A stretch of DNA of 64,000 nucleotides from Bacteroides clarus YIT 12056 (GTDB lineage: Bacteria; Bacteroidota; Bacteroidia; Bacteroidales; Bacteroidaceae). Positions 1 through 8,331 of this stretch are shown piece by piece. Position numbers and translations under genes: made by a program. The notes under the pieces were generated by a model. The model searched no databases. It worked only from the letters and a program-made list of their open reading frames with translations, and was not told the origin of the DNA. The stretch is taken from the NCBI RefSeq assembly GCF_900129655.1, contig NZ_FQWK01000004.1, positions 310,001-374,000 of the forward strand, read 5' to 3'. The first letter of the stretch is position 1, and every line of letters starts with the position of its first letter.

Positions 1-62
1 GGAAACATGGTTGGAACAAGGAGATCGCTTTCGACCGATACACCGAAGAATACGACTGGTAG
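1..62 (+). CDS. C-terminal end of an unidentified protein (partial)
   Basis: Reading from base 3, an open frame gives about 19 codons and ends in a TAG at 60-62. The last residues are Glu-Glu-Tyr-Asp-Trp. The start lies outside the window, so the function cannot be called. The frame is supported only by being open to the window edge and by its ordinary composition. A GGTAC repeat array begins about 70 bp downstream. Confidence 0.45.
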   Translation, partial: KHGWNKEIAFDRYTEEYDW

Positions 63-131
63 GCATCCCGCCCGCGTTTCCCTGCGGAACCGCCGATTTT
101 CTCCCGCATGATATTTTAATTTCCAACGGTT

Positions 132-256
132 GGTACAAGGAATACCAACCGTTGGTACGTCTTGTACCTTACTATGGTACACGTCGTACCACAGTAGGGT
201 ACAGGCCGTACCACGCTGAGGTACGGGACGTACCAAAGGCAGGAACTCCCTGGTAC
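132..256. repeat. 22-bp-period dyad array, GGTAC/GTACC arms
   Basis: The pattern is GGTAC-N5-GTACC-N7, repeated with an exact 22-bp step starting at 132, 154, 176, 198 and 220. A degenerate sixth unit starts at 242. The outer arms are conserved, while the N5 and N7 spacers vary in sequence but not in length. Some dyads extend into the spacers, for example around 147-157. A second array of the same family lies at 62041-62165. No ORF here is credible. The function is unknown. Confidence 0.9.
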
Positions 257-314
257 ATACACAGGTCTGATAGACAGTGAAGTATACAATATGAATTTGC
301 GAACATATTTTTCC

Positions 315-322
315 TATCTTTG
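315..322 (+). promoter_or_regulatory. Bacteroidales -7 box (TATCTTTG)
   Basis: TATCTTTG fits the TAnnTTTG -7 consensus of Bacteroides sigma-ABfr promoters. It lies about 37 bp before the ATG of the membrane-protein gene at 359. No clear -33 TTTG was assigned. Confidence 0.55.
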
Positions 323-358
323 TTCCCTGTATCAGTAAGATTACCCAAATATAGAAAA

Positions 359-811
359 ATGAAATACGGAGTAAACAGGAAAGTATTGCTTATCACCGCC
401 GGAATCGTGTGGATGGCAGCCGGAGCCAATATCCTCCGGATAGGAATCGTGACATGGCTGACGGATTCACAATATTGGCTGTTCAAGATAGGAGAGGCTA
501 CGGTTGTATTTCTTCTGTTCTTTTTGCTGGTCTTCAAGAAACTCTACTACAAGCACACCAAACGTATCGAACAAAAAAAGAAAGAGAAGAATTGCCCTTT
601 TTCTTTCTTCGATGTAAAAGGTTGGATTGTAATGGTCTTTATGATAACGTTCGGCATTACGATACGCTCGTTCCATTTATTGCCGGACGCGTTTATTTCG
701 GTATTCTATACCGGGCTTTCGCTTGCACTCATGTCCACCGGGGTATTGTTTATACGCTATTGGTGGGTAAGCAGAAAAAGCAATCTGCTTACTCCGCCGC
801 CCGAAGAATGA
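359..811 (+). CDS. Small integral membrane protein, unknown function
   Basis: This 150-aa protein is predicted to span the membrane about four times: roughly residues 8-30, 38-60, 85-105 and 110-132. A very basic Lys/Arg/Glu loop sits in the middle, around residues 65-80. I chose ATG 359 over the upstream TTG because the TTG lies inside the predicted -7 box. I do not recognise a family. It converges on the FHA gene and the two reading frames overlap by 23 bp at their 3' ends. Confidence 0.7.
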   Translation: MKYGVNRKVLLITAGIVWMAAGANILRIGIVTWLTDSQYWLFKIGEATVVFLLFFLLVFKKLYYKHTKRIEQKKKEKNCPFSFFDVKGWIVMVFMITFGITIRSFHLLPDAFISVFYTGLSLALMSTGVLFIRYWWVSRKSNLLTPPPEE

Positions 812-1310
812 AGGTGGTGGCGCCGATGGTTACAATAGCTCCGTCCTCAATACGGACACGGTCTTTATCGCCCAGAATTTCATTGTTAAGGAAAGTACCC
901 GTCAGGCTCGGAGCGTCACGCAGCGTATAAACGAGTTTGCCCTGCTTGTTGCGTTTCACGTTGATAACACAGTGGTTGCGGTCCATGCTCATATCCGAGG
1001 TTTCTATCGGGACATTGATAACCGTTCCTACGCAGCGACGGCCTATCTTATTGTCGCCCTCTTGCAAAGGCAGCACTTGCTTGAAGCCAAAGACATTCTC
1101 AATGACCGTAATGTTTCCGAAAGCTTCCTTGTATTCGGTCTCGTCCGGATTCTCTTCTTTCTGCGGCGCTTTCATTTTCGTCTTGCCCAAACGTATGCTG
1201 AATTGCTTTTTGCAGTTCTCGCAAACAAACACCAAGGACTGGCCTTCCGTGTATTTTGTTTCGTCGAAAGTCAGATAGTTCTCACATTTGGGGCAACGGA
1301 TACGTTTCAT
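789..1310 (-). CDS. Zinc-ribbon plus FHA domain protein
   Basis: 173 aa. The N-terminus has two CxxC knuckles (Cys6/Cys9 and Cys30/Cys33) forming a zinc ribbon of the kind often annotated as zinc-ribbon/MJ0042-like. The C-terminal half is a forkhead-associated domain: Gly90-Arg91, the Ser108...Arg111-x-His113 phosphothreonine-binding signature, and Asn142-Asn143. FHA domains bind phosphothreonine peptides, so this is probably a cytosolic signalling adaptor. No kinase or phosphatase partner is visible next to it. It lies 45 bp after the HU-SPOR gene on the same strand and may be co-transcribed with it. Confidence 0.85.
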   Translation of the reverse strand: MKRIRCPKCENYLTFDETKYTEGQSLVFVCENCKKQFSIRLGKTKMKAPQKEENPDETEYKEAFGNITVIENVFGFKQVLPLQEGDNKIGRRCVGTVINVPIETSDMSMDRNHCVINVKRNKQGKLVYTLRDAPSLTGTFLNNEILGDKDRVRIEDGAIVTIGATTFILRAAE

Positions 1311-1355
1311 TGAATTGATGGATAGTTGGTAATTAATAATTCGCTATGGAGAAAG

Positions 1356-2447
1356 TCATCTTTTCAGCACCCAGGCGTTCTGAAACGCTTCATCCTGACG
1401 AATCTTGTTTAAAGCGCGATAGGCTTCCGCTTCTGTGGCGCACGACTGAATGCTGACACGCATTTTGCCGTCACCGATAATCGCTTTGGCGCCGGCATGG
1501 CCTTTGGCAATCAACCGCTGCGCCATGGCATCGGCATCCTTTTCGGTTCCTACGCTGGCAATGATGATATGGTAAGGCGTCTTGGCGGCCTGAACGACAG
1601 AAACGGCAGCTGTCGTTTCCGTTTTAGGCTGAACGGGAGCCGCTGCGGACTGCCGGCGGACTTTCACTTCTTTCACGGCAACAGGGGCGACGACTTTTTT
1701 ACCCGCAGACTGCGACAAGCCGGTTTGAGAGGCTTTCGCCTTCTTAGCGGTTGCCTGCTGATGAACGACAATCGGAGTAATAACCAGCGATTGCTTTTCT
1801 ATCTGCTCGAATAACTCACCGGGCAGCAGACGGGCATAGTTGGCCTCCACCACTTCCGTATTCTCTATGGGCGCGGAAAAGAAGAAGAACAGAGCCACAA
1901 TGGCAATCATGGCAACCGCATTGGTCAGATAAGAGGGGTTGATACGAATCTCGTACTTACGCTTCTTTTCTTCCCGGACAACGGGTGCGAAAGGAATGGT
2001 CTTGCTCTCGTAAGGCTTACGCAGAACGGCCAGTTCCCGCATCTCGAAACTGTCGAGCCCATATAAGTAAGGAGTGGTAATCTTATTGTCGTACGGCACG
2101 AAATCGTAGACATCGTGAATGTTGTAGCGCAACTCGCCGATATTGGGCAAATCCGCTTTACCATTCTCATGGAGAAGCGACAGCAGCTCTTTCACCGATT
2201 TATCCACAATCCTGGTGGCATCGGAAAAGTCCGTACCGTACACAGCCATATAGGATTGCACCAGCAGTCCGTCATTCATCTTCAACTGCGGATTGAAACC
2301 GATAATACGGGTGGGGGGCAGGAAAGTATTTTCTTCCGCCACTCTCATTGCCGGAGTATAATGAGCGACAAATCCGCCCAACCCCGGAACAATGACACAA
2401 TCATTCTCCAATAACAATACTTCTATGTGCTGCGCTAATTCAATCAT
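1356..2447 (-). CDS. HU/CCDC81-type domain protein with TM segment and SPOR domain
   Basis: 363 aa. Residues 1 to about 145 resemble the CCDC81-like bacterial HU pair, beginning with the Leu-rich helix and the VPGLGGFV segment. A single transmembrane helix lies near residues 173-191. An Ala/Lys/Val-rich periplasmic linker follows, and a SPOR domain covers about 292-363. SPOR domains bind denuded peptidoglycan at the septum, so the protein may link nucleoid or cytosol to the division site; that role is inferred. The start codon is only 4 bp from a TACTTTTG box (see the promoter entry). Confidence 0.85.
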   Translation of the reverse strand: MIELAQHIEVLLLENDCVIVPGLGGFVAHYTPAMRVAEENTFLPPTRIIGFNPQLKMNDGLLVQSYMAVYGTDFSDATRIVDKSVKELLSLLHENGKADLPNIGELRYNIHDVYDFVPYDNKITTPYLYGLDSFEMRELAVLRKPYESKTIPFAPVVREEKKRKYEIRINPSYLTNAVAMIAIVALFFFFSAPIENTEVVEANYARLLPGELFEQIEKQSLVITPIVVHQQATAKKAKASQTGLSQSAGKKVVAPVAVKEVKVRRQSAAAPVQPKTETTAAVSVVQAAKTPYHIIIASVGTEKDADAMAQRLIAKGHAGAKAIIGDGKMRVSIQSCATEAEAYRALNKIRQDEAFQNAWVLKR

Positions 2448-2451
2448 GTTG

Positions 2452-2459
2452 CAAAAGTA
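2452..2459 (-). promoter_or_regulatory. -7 box abutting the HU-SPOR start codon
   Basis: On the minus strand the order is TACTTTTG, then CAAC, then ATG. The TAnnTTTG match is exact and the expected transcription start falls on or next to the A of the start codon, so the mRNA may be leaderless. No convincing -33 TTTG is visible upstream. Confidence 0.5.
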
Positions 2460-2575
2460 GCGGTTTTATCGGATATACGCCACTTTCGGACAGCTTTTCT
2501 TATTAACAACTTATAAACACGGCGAACTTTGGAAACTCCTTTATCGCCCATGGCCGATATATTAGATTTTTTTCC

Positions 2576-2583
2576 TACTTTTG
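2576..2583 (+). promoter_or_regulatory. -7 box of the Wzi/RfbC/Ugd run
   Basis: TACTTTTG matches TAnnTTTG about 60 bp before the chosen ATG at 2641. Three ORFs and a lipoprotein gene follow on the same strand with gaps of 16 bp or less, so this may drive a four-gene unit. The -33 region is weak. Confidence 0.55.
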
Positions 2584-2640
2584 CACCGTCTTCCACATCT
2601 CTCTTTAATTAGGACTATAAACTATATTATATATTTTGAA

Positions 2641-4125
2641 ATGAACACAGATAACTGTCAGCACTTAACCAGATACAGACTATTCACCATCATGCGTATC
2701 CCTATCTGTTTATTGGCCTTTATTCTCATGGGCGGCAACATGGCAACGGCGCAGGTTTCTCCTTTCGTGGAATACGGGGCTACCGTGCATACGGGAGACA
2801 ACACTCCTTTATGGCAAGTAAGCAACCAACAGGGGCTCGGCTCTGTTTATGACAATACATACATACGGGGCGGACTGGGCTACAAGCATCAGCTCGGCAA
2901 GTGGAAATTCGAAGAAAAGCTGGACATGGTAGCTGCCGTGGGCATGAACTTCAAAGGCGACAAGGACATCTTTATCCAGCAGGCATATATAGACGCGCGT
3001 TACAAGTGGCTGGGGCTGTTTGCCGGAAGCCGCGAGAAAGGCGCTCCGTTGCTGAACAACGCTTTGAGCAGCGGTGACATGACATGGTCGGGCAACGCCA
3101 GGCCGATTCCTCAAATCATGGTGGGCATCCCCGAATACCTTTACATACTTCCGCGCCTCGCCATCAAAGGTGAAATATCTTACGGATGGTTCACCGACAA
3201 CAAATACCAGGAGCGCAAAGTAGGAGCAGGGCATTGGTACACAAAAGACATCAAGTATCATCACAAAGAGGGATTTATCCGCGTCGGCGTGCCTAACGGA
3301 AAATGGCAGCTCGACATCGGCATGACGCTCGATACGCAATTCGGCGGAAGCATAGTAGATTCGAACGGCAACGTAGCCAATCTGGGAAACACGTTGAAAG
3401 ATTATTTCAGAGTATTTATTCCCGGCGCCGGCGATGAAGACAAGCCGTGGAACGACAGCAACTTCTTTCAGGGCAACTTCCTGGGCAGCGAGCAAATAAG
3501 GCTGACCCACCGTTCCGATAAGTTCTCAATCAGCGCATATCTGTGCAACCACTTCGACGACTTCTCCGCCATGGGTAAGCAGAACGGCTGGGACGGATTG
3601 TGGGGACTTGAAATGAGTTTCAACCATTTCAAACCTGTCAACGCGGTTGTGTTCGAGTTTTTGCAGACTACCAACATGAGCGGTCCGCTGCACGGCTTGC
3701 ACGAACCCGAAGAAGGCCCTGTGCACAAAACAGGCGGCTCCGACAACTATTACAACAACGGCCTTTACCCCGGCTGGGCGCATTGGGGTATGATGATAGC
3801 CAATCCGTTGATTGCGTCGCCCATCTATAATAAAGACGGCGACATGACCTTCAAGTACAACCGTGTAAAAGCGTTGCACATCGGCTGGAGCGGACAGATA
3901 AGTCCGGAATGGAGCTACATCGCCAAGATGAGCCACAACAGGACGTGGGGTACTCCCGGCGCTCCCACGCTGGATATTCTAGAGAACTTTTCGGCCTACG
4001 CCTCGTTCTCTTATGCTCCCGAAAGATGGAAAGGCTGGAACTTCAACGCTTCTCTTGCCTTGGACATGGGAGAGATATACGGAGATAATTTCGGATTTCA
4101 ATTAAAGATACATAAATCGTTCTAA
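2641..4125 (+). CDS. Wzi-like capsule assembly outer-membrane protein
   Basis: 495 aa from ATG 2641. An in-frame ATG at 2692 gives a cleaner signal peptide ending near Ala-Gln and is a real alternative. The mature part is rich in aromatic and Gly residues in alternating strands, as in an outer-membrane beta-barrel. It resembles the Bacteroidetes capsule assembly Wzi family by length and by the opening Tyr-Gly-x-Thr-x-His-Thr-Gly segment. Wzi proteins help attach capsule to the cell surface. The next genes make sugar-nucleotide precursors (RfbC, Ugd), which supports a surface-polysaccharide role. The family call is from recollection of its pattern, not a search. Confidence 0.75.
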   Translation: MNTDNCQHLTRYRLFTIMRIPICLLAFILMGGNMATAQVSPFVEYGATVHTGDNTPLWQVSNQQGLGSVYDNTYIRGGLGYKHQLGKWKFEEKLDMVAAVGMNFKGDKDIFIQQAYIDARYKWLGLFAGSREKGAPLLNNALSSGDMTWSGNARPIPQIMVGIPEYLYILPRLAIKGEISYGWFTDNKYQERKVGAGHWYTKDIKYHHKEGFIRVGVPNGKWQLDIGMTLDTQFGGSIVDSNGNVANLGNTLKDYFRVFIPGAGDEDKPWNDSNFFQGNFLGSEQIRLTHRSDKFSISAYLCNHFDDFSAMGKQNGWDGLWGLEMSFNHFKPVNAVVFEFLQTTNMSGPLHGLHEPEEGPVHKTGGSDNYYNNGLYPGWAHWGMMIANPLIASPIYNKDGDMTFKYNRVKALHIGWSGQISPEWSYIAKMSHNRTWGTPGAPTLDILENFSAYASFSYAPERWKGWNFNASLALDMGEIYGDNFGFQLKIHKSF

Positions 4126-4129
4126 AGCA

Positions 4130-4678
4130 ATGAACTACATACAAACAGAAATTGATGGCGTATGGATCATCGAACCGAGAGTGTTCAATGACGCGCGCGG
4201 CTACTTTATGGAAGCGTTTAAAGAAGAAGAATTCCGTGCCAACATCGGCGATGTACATTTCGTACAGGACAACGAGTCTAAATCTTCTTTCGGTGTATTA
4301 CGCGGACTGCATTATCAGAAAGGCGAATACAGTCAGGCCAAACTGGTACGTGTCATAAAAGGCAAGGTACTGGATGTTGCGGTCGACCTGCGCCGTTCGT
4401 CTCCTACATTCGGCAAGTACGTCAGCGTGGAGCTGAGCGAGGAGAACAAGCGTCAGTTCTTTATTCCCCGCGGCTTTGCCCATGGCTTTTTGGTGTTGAG
4501 CGACGAGGCAATCTTCACTTATAAAGTAGATAACGGCTATGCACCGCAGGCAGAGGCCTCCATTCGCTTCAACGACGAAACCGTCGGTATCGACTGGCCG
4601 GTTGCGGAATCTCAATTCATAGTATCAGAGAAAGACGGACATGCCGTATCGTTCAAAGATGCGGAATATTTTGAATAG
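4130..4678 (+). CDS. rfbC: dTDP-4-dehydrorhamnose 3,5-epimerase
   Basis: 182 aa, the usual length for RmlC. The cupin enzyme converts dTDP-4-keto-6-deoxyglucose to dTDP-4-keto-rhamnose in dTDP-L-rhamnose synthesis. Visible signatures are the N-terminal DARGYF segment, RGLHYQ with the catalytic His, and the PRGFAHGF block. It starts 4 bp after the Wzi-like gene and is followed 3 bp later by ugd, so the three are almost certainly co-transcribed. RmlA, RmlB and RmlD are not in this window. Confidence 0.93.
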   Translation: MNYIQTEIDGVWIIEPRVFNDARGYFMEAFKEEEFRANIGDVHFVQDNESKSSFGVLRGLHYQKGEYSQAKLVRVIKGKVLDVAVDLRRSSPTFGKYVSVELSEENKRQFFIPRGFAHGFLVLSDEAIFTYKVDNGYAPQAEASIRFNDETVGIDWPVAESQFIVSEKDGHAVSFKDAEYFE

Positions 4679-4681
4679 GAT

Positions 4682-5995
4682 ATGAAAATAGCCATTGTCG
4701 GTACGGGATACGTCGGCTTAGTAACCGGTACTTGTTTTGCAGAAATAGGCGTCAACGTTATTTGCGTCGATACGAACGGCGAAAAGATAGAAGCGCTGAA
4801 GCAGGGAGTGATTCCAATCTACGAAAACGGACTGGAGGAAATGGTAAACCGGAACGCGAAAGCGGGACGCCTGCAATTCACGACTTCTTTGGAAAGTTGC
4901 CTGGACGAGGTAGATGTTATATTCAGCGCTGTGGGTACTCCGCCCGATGAAGATGGCAGCGCGGACTTGAGTTATGTGCTCGAAGTGGCGCGTACCATCG
5001 GACGCAACATGACGAAATACGTACTGGTGGTAACCAAGAGTACCGTTCCGGTGGGCACTGCCGGGAAAGTGCGTGCGACGATTCAGGCTGAACTGGATAA
5101 ACGGGGAGTACGAATAGAGTTTGACGTTGCTTCCAACCCCGAATTCCTGAAAGAGGGAAATGCCGTGGCCGACTTTATGAGCCCCGACCGGGTAGTGGTG
5201 GGAGTAGAGTCCGAACGGGCAAAGCAGCTGATGAGCAAGCTCTACAAACCGTTCTTGCTGAATAACTTCCGCGTCATCTTCATGGATATCCCATCTGCCG
5301 AAATGACAAAGTATGCGGCTAATTCCATGTTGGCTACCCGCATCAGCTTCATGAACGATATCGCCAATCTGTGCGAGCTGGTGGGAGCTGACGTCAATAT
5401 GGTGCGCAGCGGCATCGGTTCCGATACGCGTATCGGCCGCAAGTTCCTCTATCCGGGCATCGGGTATGGCGGTTCGTGTTTCCCGAAAGACGTAAAGGCG
5501 TTAATCAAGACCGCCGAACAGAACGGTTATCGGATGCGTGTGCTCCAAGCAGTGGAGGAGGTCAATGAAAAGCAGAAAAGCGTCTTATTTGAAAAGCTGC
5601 AGCGACACTTCAGCGGCGATTTGCAGGATAAGACAATCGCCTTATGGGGATTGGCTTTCAAGCCGGAAACAGACGATATGCGCGAAGCGCCTTCGTTGAT
5701 TCTGATAAACAAGTTGCTGAATGCGGGCTGTAAAGTGCGCGTGTACGATCCGGCCGCCATGACGGAATGCCGCCGTAGGATAGGCGATAGCGTCTGCTAC
5801 GCTACCGACATGTACGATGCCGCACTCGATGCGGATGCCTTGATGCTGGTGACGGAATGGAAAGAGTTCCGCCTGCCGTCATGGGCTGTCATCAAAAAGG
5901 CCATGAGAACCCCGGTGTTATTGGACGGTCGCAATATCTACGAAAAGAAAGAAATAGAAGAACTTGGATTTACCTACCACTGTATAGGTAAATAA
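4682..5995 (+). CDS. ugd: UDP-glucose 6-dehydrogenase
   Basis: 437 aa, normal for the family. It oxidises UDP-glucose twice with NAD+ to UDP-glucuronate, a capsule and glycan precursor. The N-terminus is a Rossmann fold with GTGYVG (Gly7, Gly9, Gly12). The catalytic Cys266 sits in GGSCFPKD. The C-terminal UDP-binding domain contains WGLAFKPETDDMREAPS. It lies in a tight operon with the rfbC-like gene. Confidence 0.95.
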   Translation: MKIAIVGTGYVGLVTGTCFAEIGVNVICVDTNGEKIEALKQGVIPIYENGLEEMVNRNAKAGRLQFTTSLESCLDEVDVIFSAVGTPPDEDGSADLSYVLEVARTIGRNMTKYVLVVTKSTVPVGTAGKVRATIQAELDKRGVRIEFDVASNPEFLKEGNAVADFMSPDRVVVGVESERAKQLMSKLYKPFLLNNFRVIFMDIPSAEMTKYAANSMLATRISFMNDIANLCELVGADVNMVRSGIGSDTRIGRKFLYPGIGYGGSCFPKDVKALIKTAEQNGYRMRVLQAVEEVNEKQKSVLFEKLQRHFSGDLQDKTIALWGLAFKPETDDMREAPSLILINKLLNAGCKVRVYDPAAMTECRRRIGDSVCYATDMYDAALDADALMLVTEWKEFRLPSWAVIKKAMRTPVLLDGRNIYEKKEIEELGFTYHCIGK

Positions 5996-6010
5996 AGGAA
6001 GGAGACAGAC

Positions 6011-6799
6011 ATGAAAAAACTCGTAATAGAGTTGTGTTGCGTCATAGTGTTGGCTGCATGCGGTAATGGTAAGGAGCAAAATACTGTCGAAGAGGACTCT
6101 ACGGCCAAGGCTCTGCTTCAAGGCGTTTGGATAGATGATGAAACCGAACTGCCTTTGATGCGCATAGAAGGAGACACCATATACTATGCCGATCCCCAGA
6201 ATATCCCCGTATCATTTAAGATTATACGAGATACGATATATGTGTACGGCAGCAATACCGTAACCTACAAGATTGACAGGCAGACCGAGTACAGCTTTTG
6301 GTTTCATTCATTGGCGGATGAGATTGTAAAGCTGCATAAATCGGAAAGTCCCGAGGATGCGCTTGCCTTTGAGAACAGGGAAGTGGAAGTCATACCCACT
6401 ACGGAAGTAGTGAAAAAGGATAGCGTAGTAATGTACAAAGGTACACGCTACCGGGGATATGTGTACATCAATCCCTCGAAGATGAAGGTTGTCCGCTCGT
6501 CCTATTCAGAGGGTGGCATCAGTGTGGATAATGTTTATTACGACAATGTCATACATATCTGCGTGTATGAGGGCAGGCGGATGTTGTATGGCAAAGACAT
6601 TACCAAGAAAATGTTTGCCGGTATCTTTTCCGAGGAGACGTTGAGCCAAATGATTCTTGCCGATATGAATTTTATGGGAGTTGACAACAAGGGCTACCGA
6701 TACCAGGCAACCTTACGCGTACCGGAAAGTTCCGTATACAGTCTGGCGGATATTACCATCGGATTCGACAATCGGACGGAGATAAAAAAAGCGGAATAA
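6011..6799 (+). CDS. Putative lipoprotein, possibly DUF4738 family
   Basis: 262 aa. A hydrophobic leader ends in a lipobox with Cys17 (Leu-Ala-Ala-Cys), so it is likely lipid-anchored. The mature part has two beta-rich halves: an early region comparable to small lipocalin-like domains and a C-terminal region with many aromatic and charged residues. I recall similar Bacteroides lipoproteins filed as DUF4738, but the assignment is tentative. It follows ugd by 15 bp and ends 12 nt before the window's first clear intrinsic terminator arm. Confidence 0.7.
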   Translation: MKKLVIELCCVIVLAACGNGKEQNTVEEDSTAKALLQGVWIDDETELPLMRIEGDTIYYADPQNIPVSFKIIRDTIYVYGSNTVTYKIDRQTEYSFWFHSLADEIVKLHKSESPEDALAFENREVEVIPTTEVVKKDSVVMYKGTRYRGYVYINPSKMKVVRSSYSEGGISVDNVYYDNVIHICVYEGRRMLYGKDITKKMFAGIFSEETLSQMILADMNFMGVDNKGYRYQATLRVPESSVYSLADITIGFDNRTEIKKAE

Positions 6800-6812
6800 A
6801 TTCCGCTTTTTA
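6784..6812. terminator. Bidirectional intrinsic terminator
   Basis: An A-run, the stem AAGCGGAAT/ATTCCGCTT and a T-run sit between two convergent genes (lipoprotein and DEAD-box helicase). It can serve both strands. Confidence 0.85.
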
Positions 6813-6813
6813 C

Positions 6814-8121
6814 TTATTCTTGTTTCTTTGCCCGGACAGGCTTTTTGCCGCCTTCCCTGCGTTTGTTGTTATTCCGGTTACCGCCTTTTCCATTTCCGCT
6901 TTTTTCGTTTCCGCCGCTCCGGCGTCCGCCGCCTTTGAAGTTGCTGCGTTTGCGTCCGTCATTGGAGCGCGGTTTATACACGGGGGCTTCGCCCAATTCT
7001 TCCGGCACCGGTATCTTATAGATTTCCTTTTCCAGAAAATTCTCTATGCCCTTGAAGTTCGTCTGTTCCTTTTCGTTGACGAAAGTAAGAGCTACGCCGT
7101 CATTGTTGGCACGTGCCGTACGTCCGATGCGGTGCACGTAGTCTTCGCTGTCATGCGGCACATCATAATTGATAACCAAGCGGATATCGTCTATATCGAT
7201 ACCGCGCGCCACAATATCGGTGGCAACCAATATATTGACCCGACCCGCCTTGAACTCGTACATTACTTCCTCGCGCTGCGCCTGCTCGAGGTCGGAGTGC
7301 ATTTCCCCGACGTTCAGCTTCATTTGCTTCAGCGCTTTGGTTACTTCTTTCACCTTCAGCTTGGAAGATGCGAAGATAATGACGCGTTCGGGCGTCTGCT
7401 CGGCGAAAAGGCTGCGGATGATTCCTAACTTTTGGTTCTCATAGCATACATAAGCGGCCTGCACAATCTTTTCGGCAGGTTTGGAAACGGCAAGTTTCAC
7501 TTCTGCCGGATCGTTCAGGATACTCTGCGCCAGTTGCTGTATCTTGGCAGGCATCGTAGCCGAGAACATAATGGTCTGACGTTCTTTAGGCAGGTATTTC
7601 ACAATCTGCATAATGTCATCATAGAATCCCATGTCCAGCATGCGGTCTGCTTCATCCAGAATGAAGTAGGAGACGCGTGAAAGGTCTACATATCCCAGAC
7701 TGAGATGCGCTATCAGGCGTCCCGGAGTTGCGATTACAACATCCGCACCCAAAGTCAGACCTCTTTTTTGCTGCTCGAAAAGCACTCCGTCATTACCGCC
7801 GTACACAGCCACGCTGCTCACCGGCATGAAATAGGAGAAACCCTCCATTTGCTGGTCTATCTGTTGCGCCAACTCCCGTGTAGGTGCCATTACTATACAG
7901 TTGATGGAATCTTCGGGATGCCCGCCTTCCGAAAGCTTGTTCAATATGGGCAACAGGTACGCGGCGGTTTTTCCGGTTCCGGTTTGTGCAACAGCTATCA
8001 AATCCCGGCCTTCGAGTATAACTGGTATTGATTTTTCTTGTATGGGGGTGCACTCGTCGAAACGCATTGCATCCAGTGCTTCAAGCACGTTGTCGTTTAA
8101 TTTTAGTTCAGAAAACTTCAT
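6814..8121 (-). CDS. DEAD-box ATP-dependent RNA helicase
   Basis: 435 aa from ATG 8121. The longer frame upstream to 8313 is rejected because it runs through the promoter and the normal family start is MKFSEL. Core motifs are Q motif (CTPIQ), motif I AQTGTGKT, motif Ia PTRELAQQ, DEAD, SAT, and HRIGRTAR. The C-terminal tail of about 65 residues is rich in Gly, Asn, Lys and Arg, typical of RhlE/DeaD-like proteins that remodel RNA in ribosome assembly or decay. Which subfamily it belongs to cannot be decided here. Two near-identical promoter copies lie upstream. Confidence 0.93.
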   Translation of the reverse strand: MKFSELKLNDNVLEALDAMRFDECTPIQEKSIPVILEGRDLIAVAQTGTGKTAAYLLPILNKLSEGGHPEDSINCIVMAPTRELAQQIDQQMEGFSYFMPVSSVAVYGGNDGVLFEQQKRGLTLGADVVIATPGRLIAHLSLGYVDLSRVSYFILDEADRMLDMGFYDDIMQIVKYLPKERQTIMFSATMPAKIQQLAQSILNDPAEVKLAVSKPAEKIVQAAYVCYENQKLGIIRSLFAEQTPERVIIFASSKLKVKEVTKALKQMKLNVGEMHSDLEQAQREEVMYEFKAGRVNILVATDIVARGIDIDDIRLVINYDVPHDSEDYVHRIGRTARANNDGVALTFVNEKEQTNFKGIENFLEKEIYKIPVPEELGEAPVYKPRSNDGRKRSNFKGGGRRSGGNEKSGNGKGGNRNNNKRREGGKKPVRAKKQE

Positions 8122-8140
8122 GAATTTCGTTATATTTGCC

Positions 8141-8265
8141 ACAAAGATAATGCAAACCGAGAACAGAATAAAATGAACTTGTTCATTTTTTATGCCGAGG
8201 TGCAGCTTATTTTCGTATTTGGTACAAAGATAATGCAAACCGAAAGTAGAACAAAATAAGCTTGC
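8141..8265 (-). promoter_or_regulatory. Duplicated promoter of the DEAD-box helicase gene
   Basis: Two direct copies start at 8141 and 8224 (83-bp step). The first 20 bp are identical and about 15 of the next 21 match. Each copy carries a minus-strand TATCTTTG -7 box, at 8142-8149 and 8225-8232. The stretch between holds a short dyad (ATGAAC-TT-GTTCAT). Dual promoters, or a duplicated control site, are likely. Confidence 0.6.
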
Positions 8266-8274
8266 TAAAAAATA

Positions 8275-8306
8275 AGCTCCTGCGATAATTAATTCTCGCA
8301 GGAGCT
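8275..8306 (-). terminator. Intrinsic terminator after serB
   Basis: A perfect 11-bp stem (AGCTCCTGCGA/TCGCAGGAGCT) with a 10-nt loop is followed on the minus strand by a T-rich tail. It lies 26 bp after the serB stop codon. Confidence 0.85.
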
Positions 8307-8331
8307 TACGCATATATGGTACGAGCTTATT

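Noticed and set aside
132..256. CRISPR-like array
   Set aside because: Spacers are 5 and 7 bases long, the repeat unit is a short palindrome, and no cas genes are in the window.
8122..8313. 64-residue N-terminal extension of the DEAD-box helicase
   Set aside because: It runs through both promoter copies and reads as hydrophobic non-family sequence. The ATG at 8121 fits the family start.
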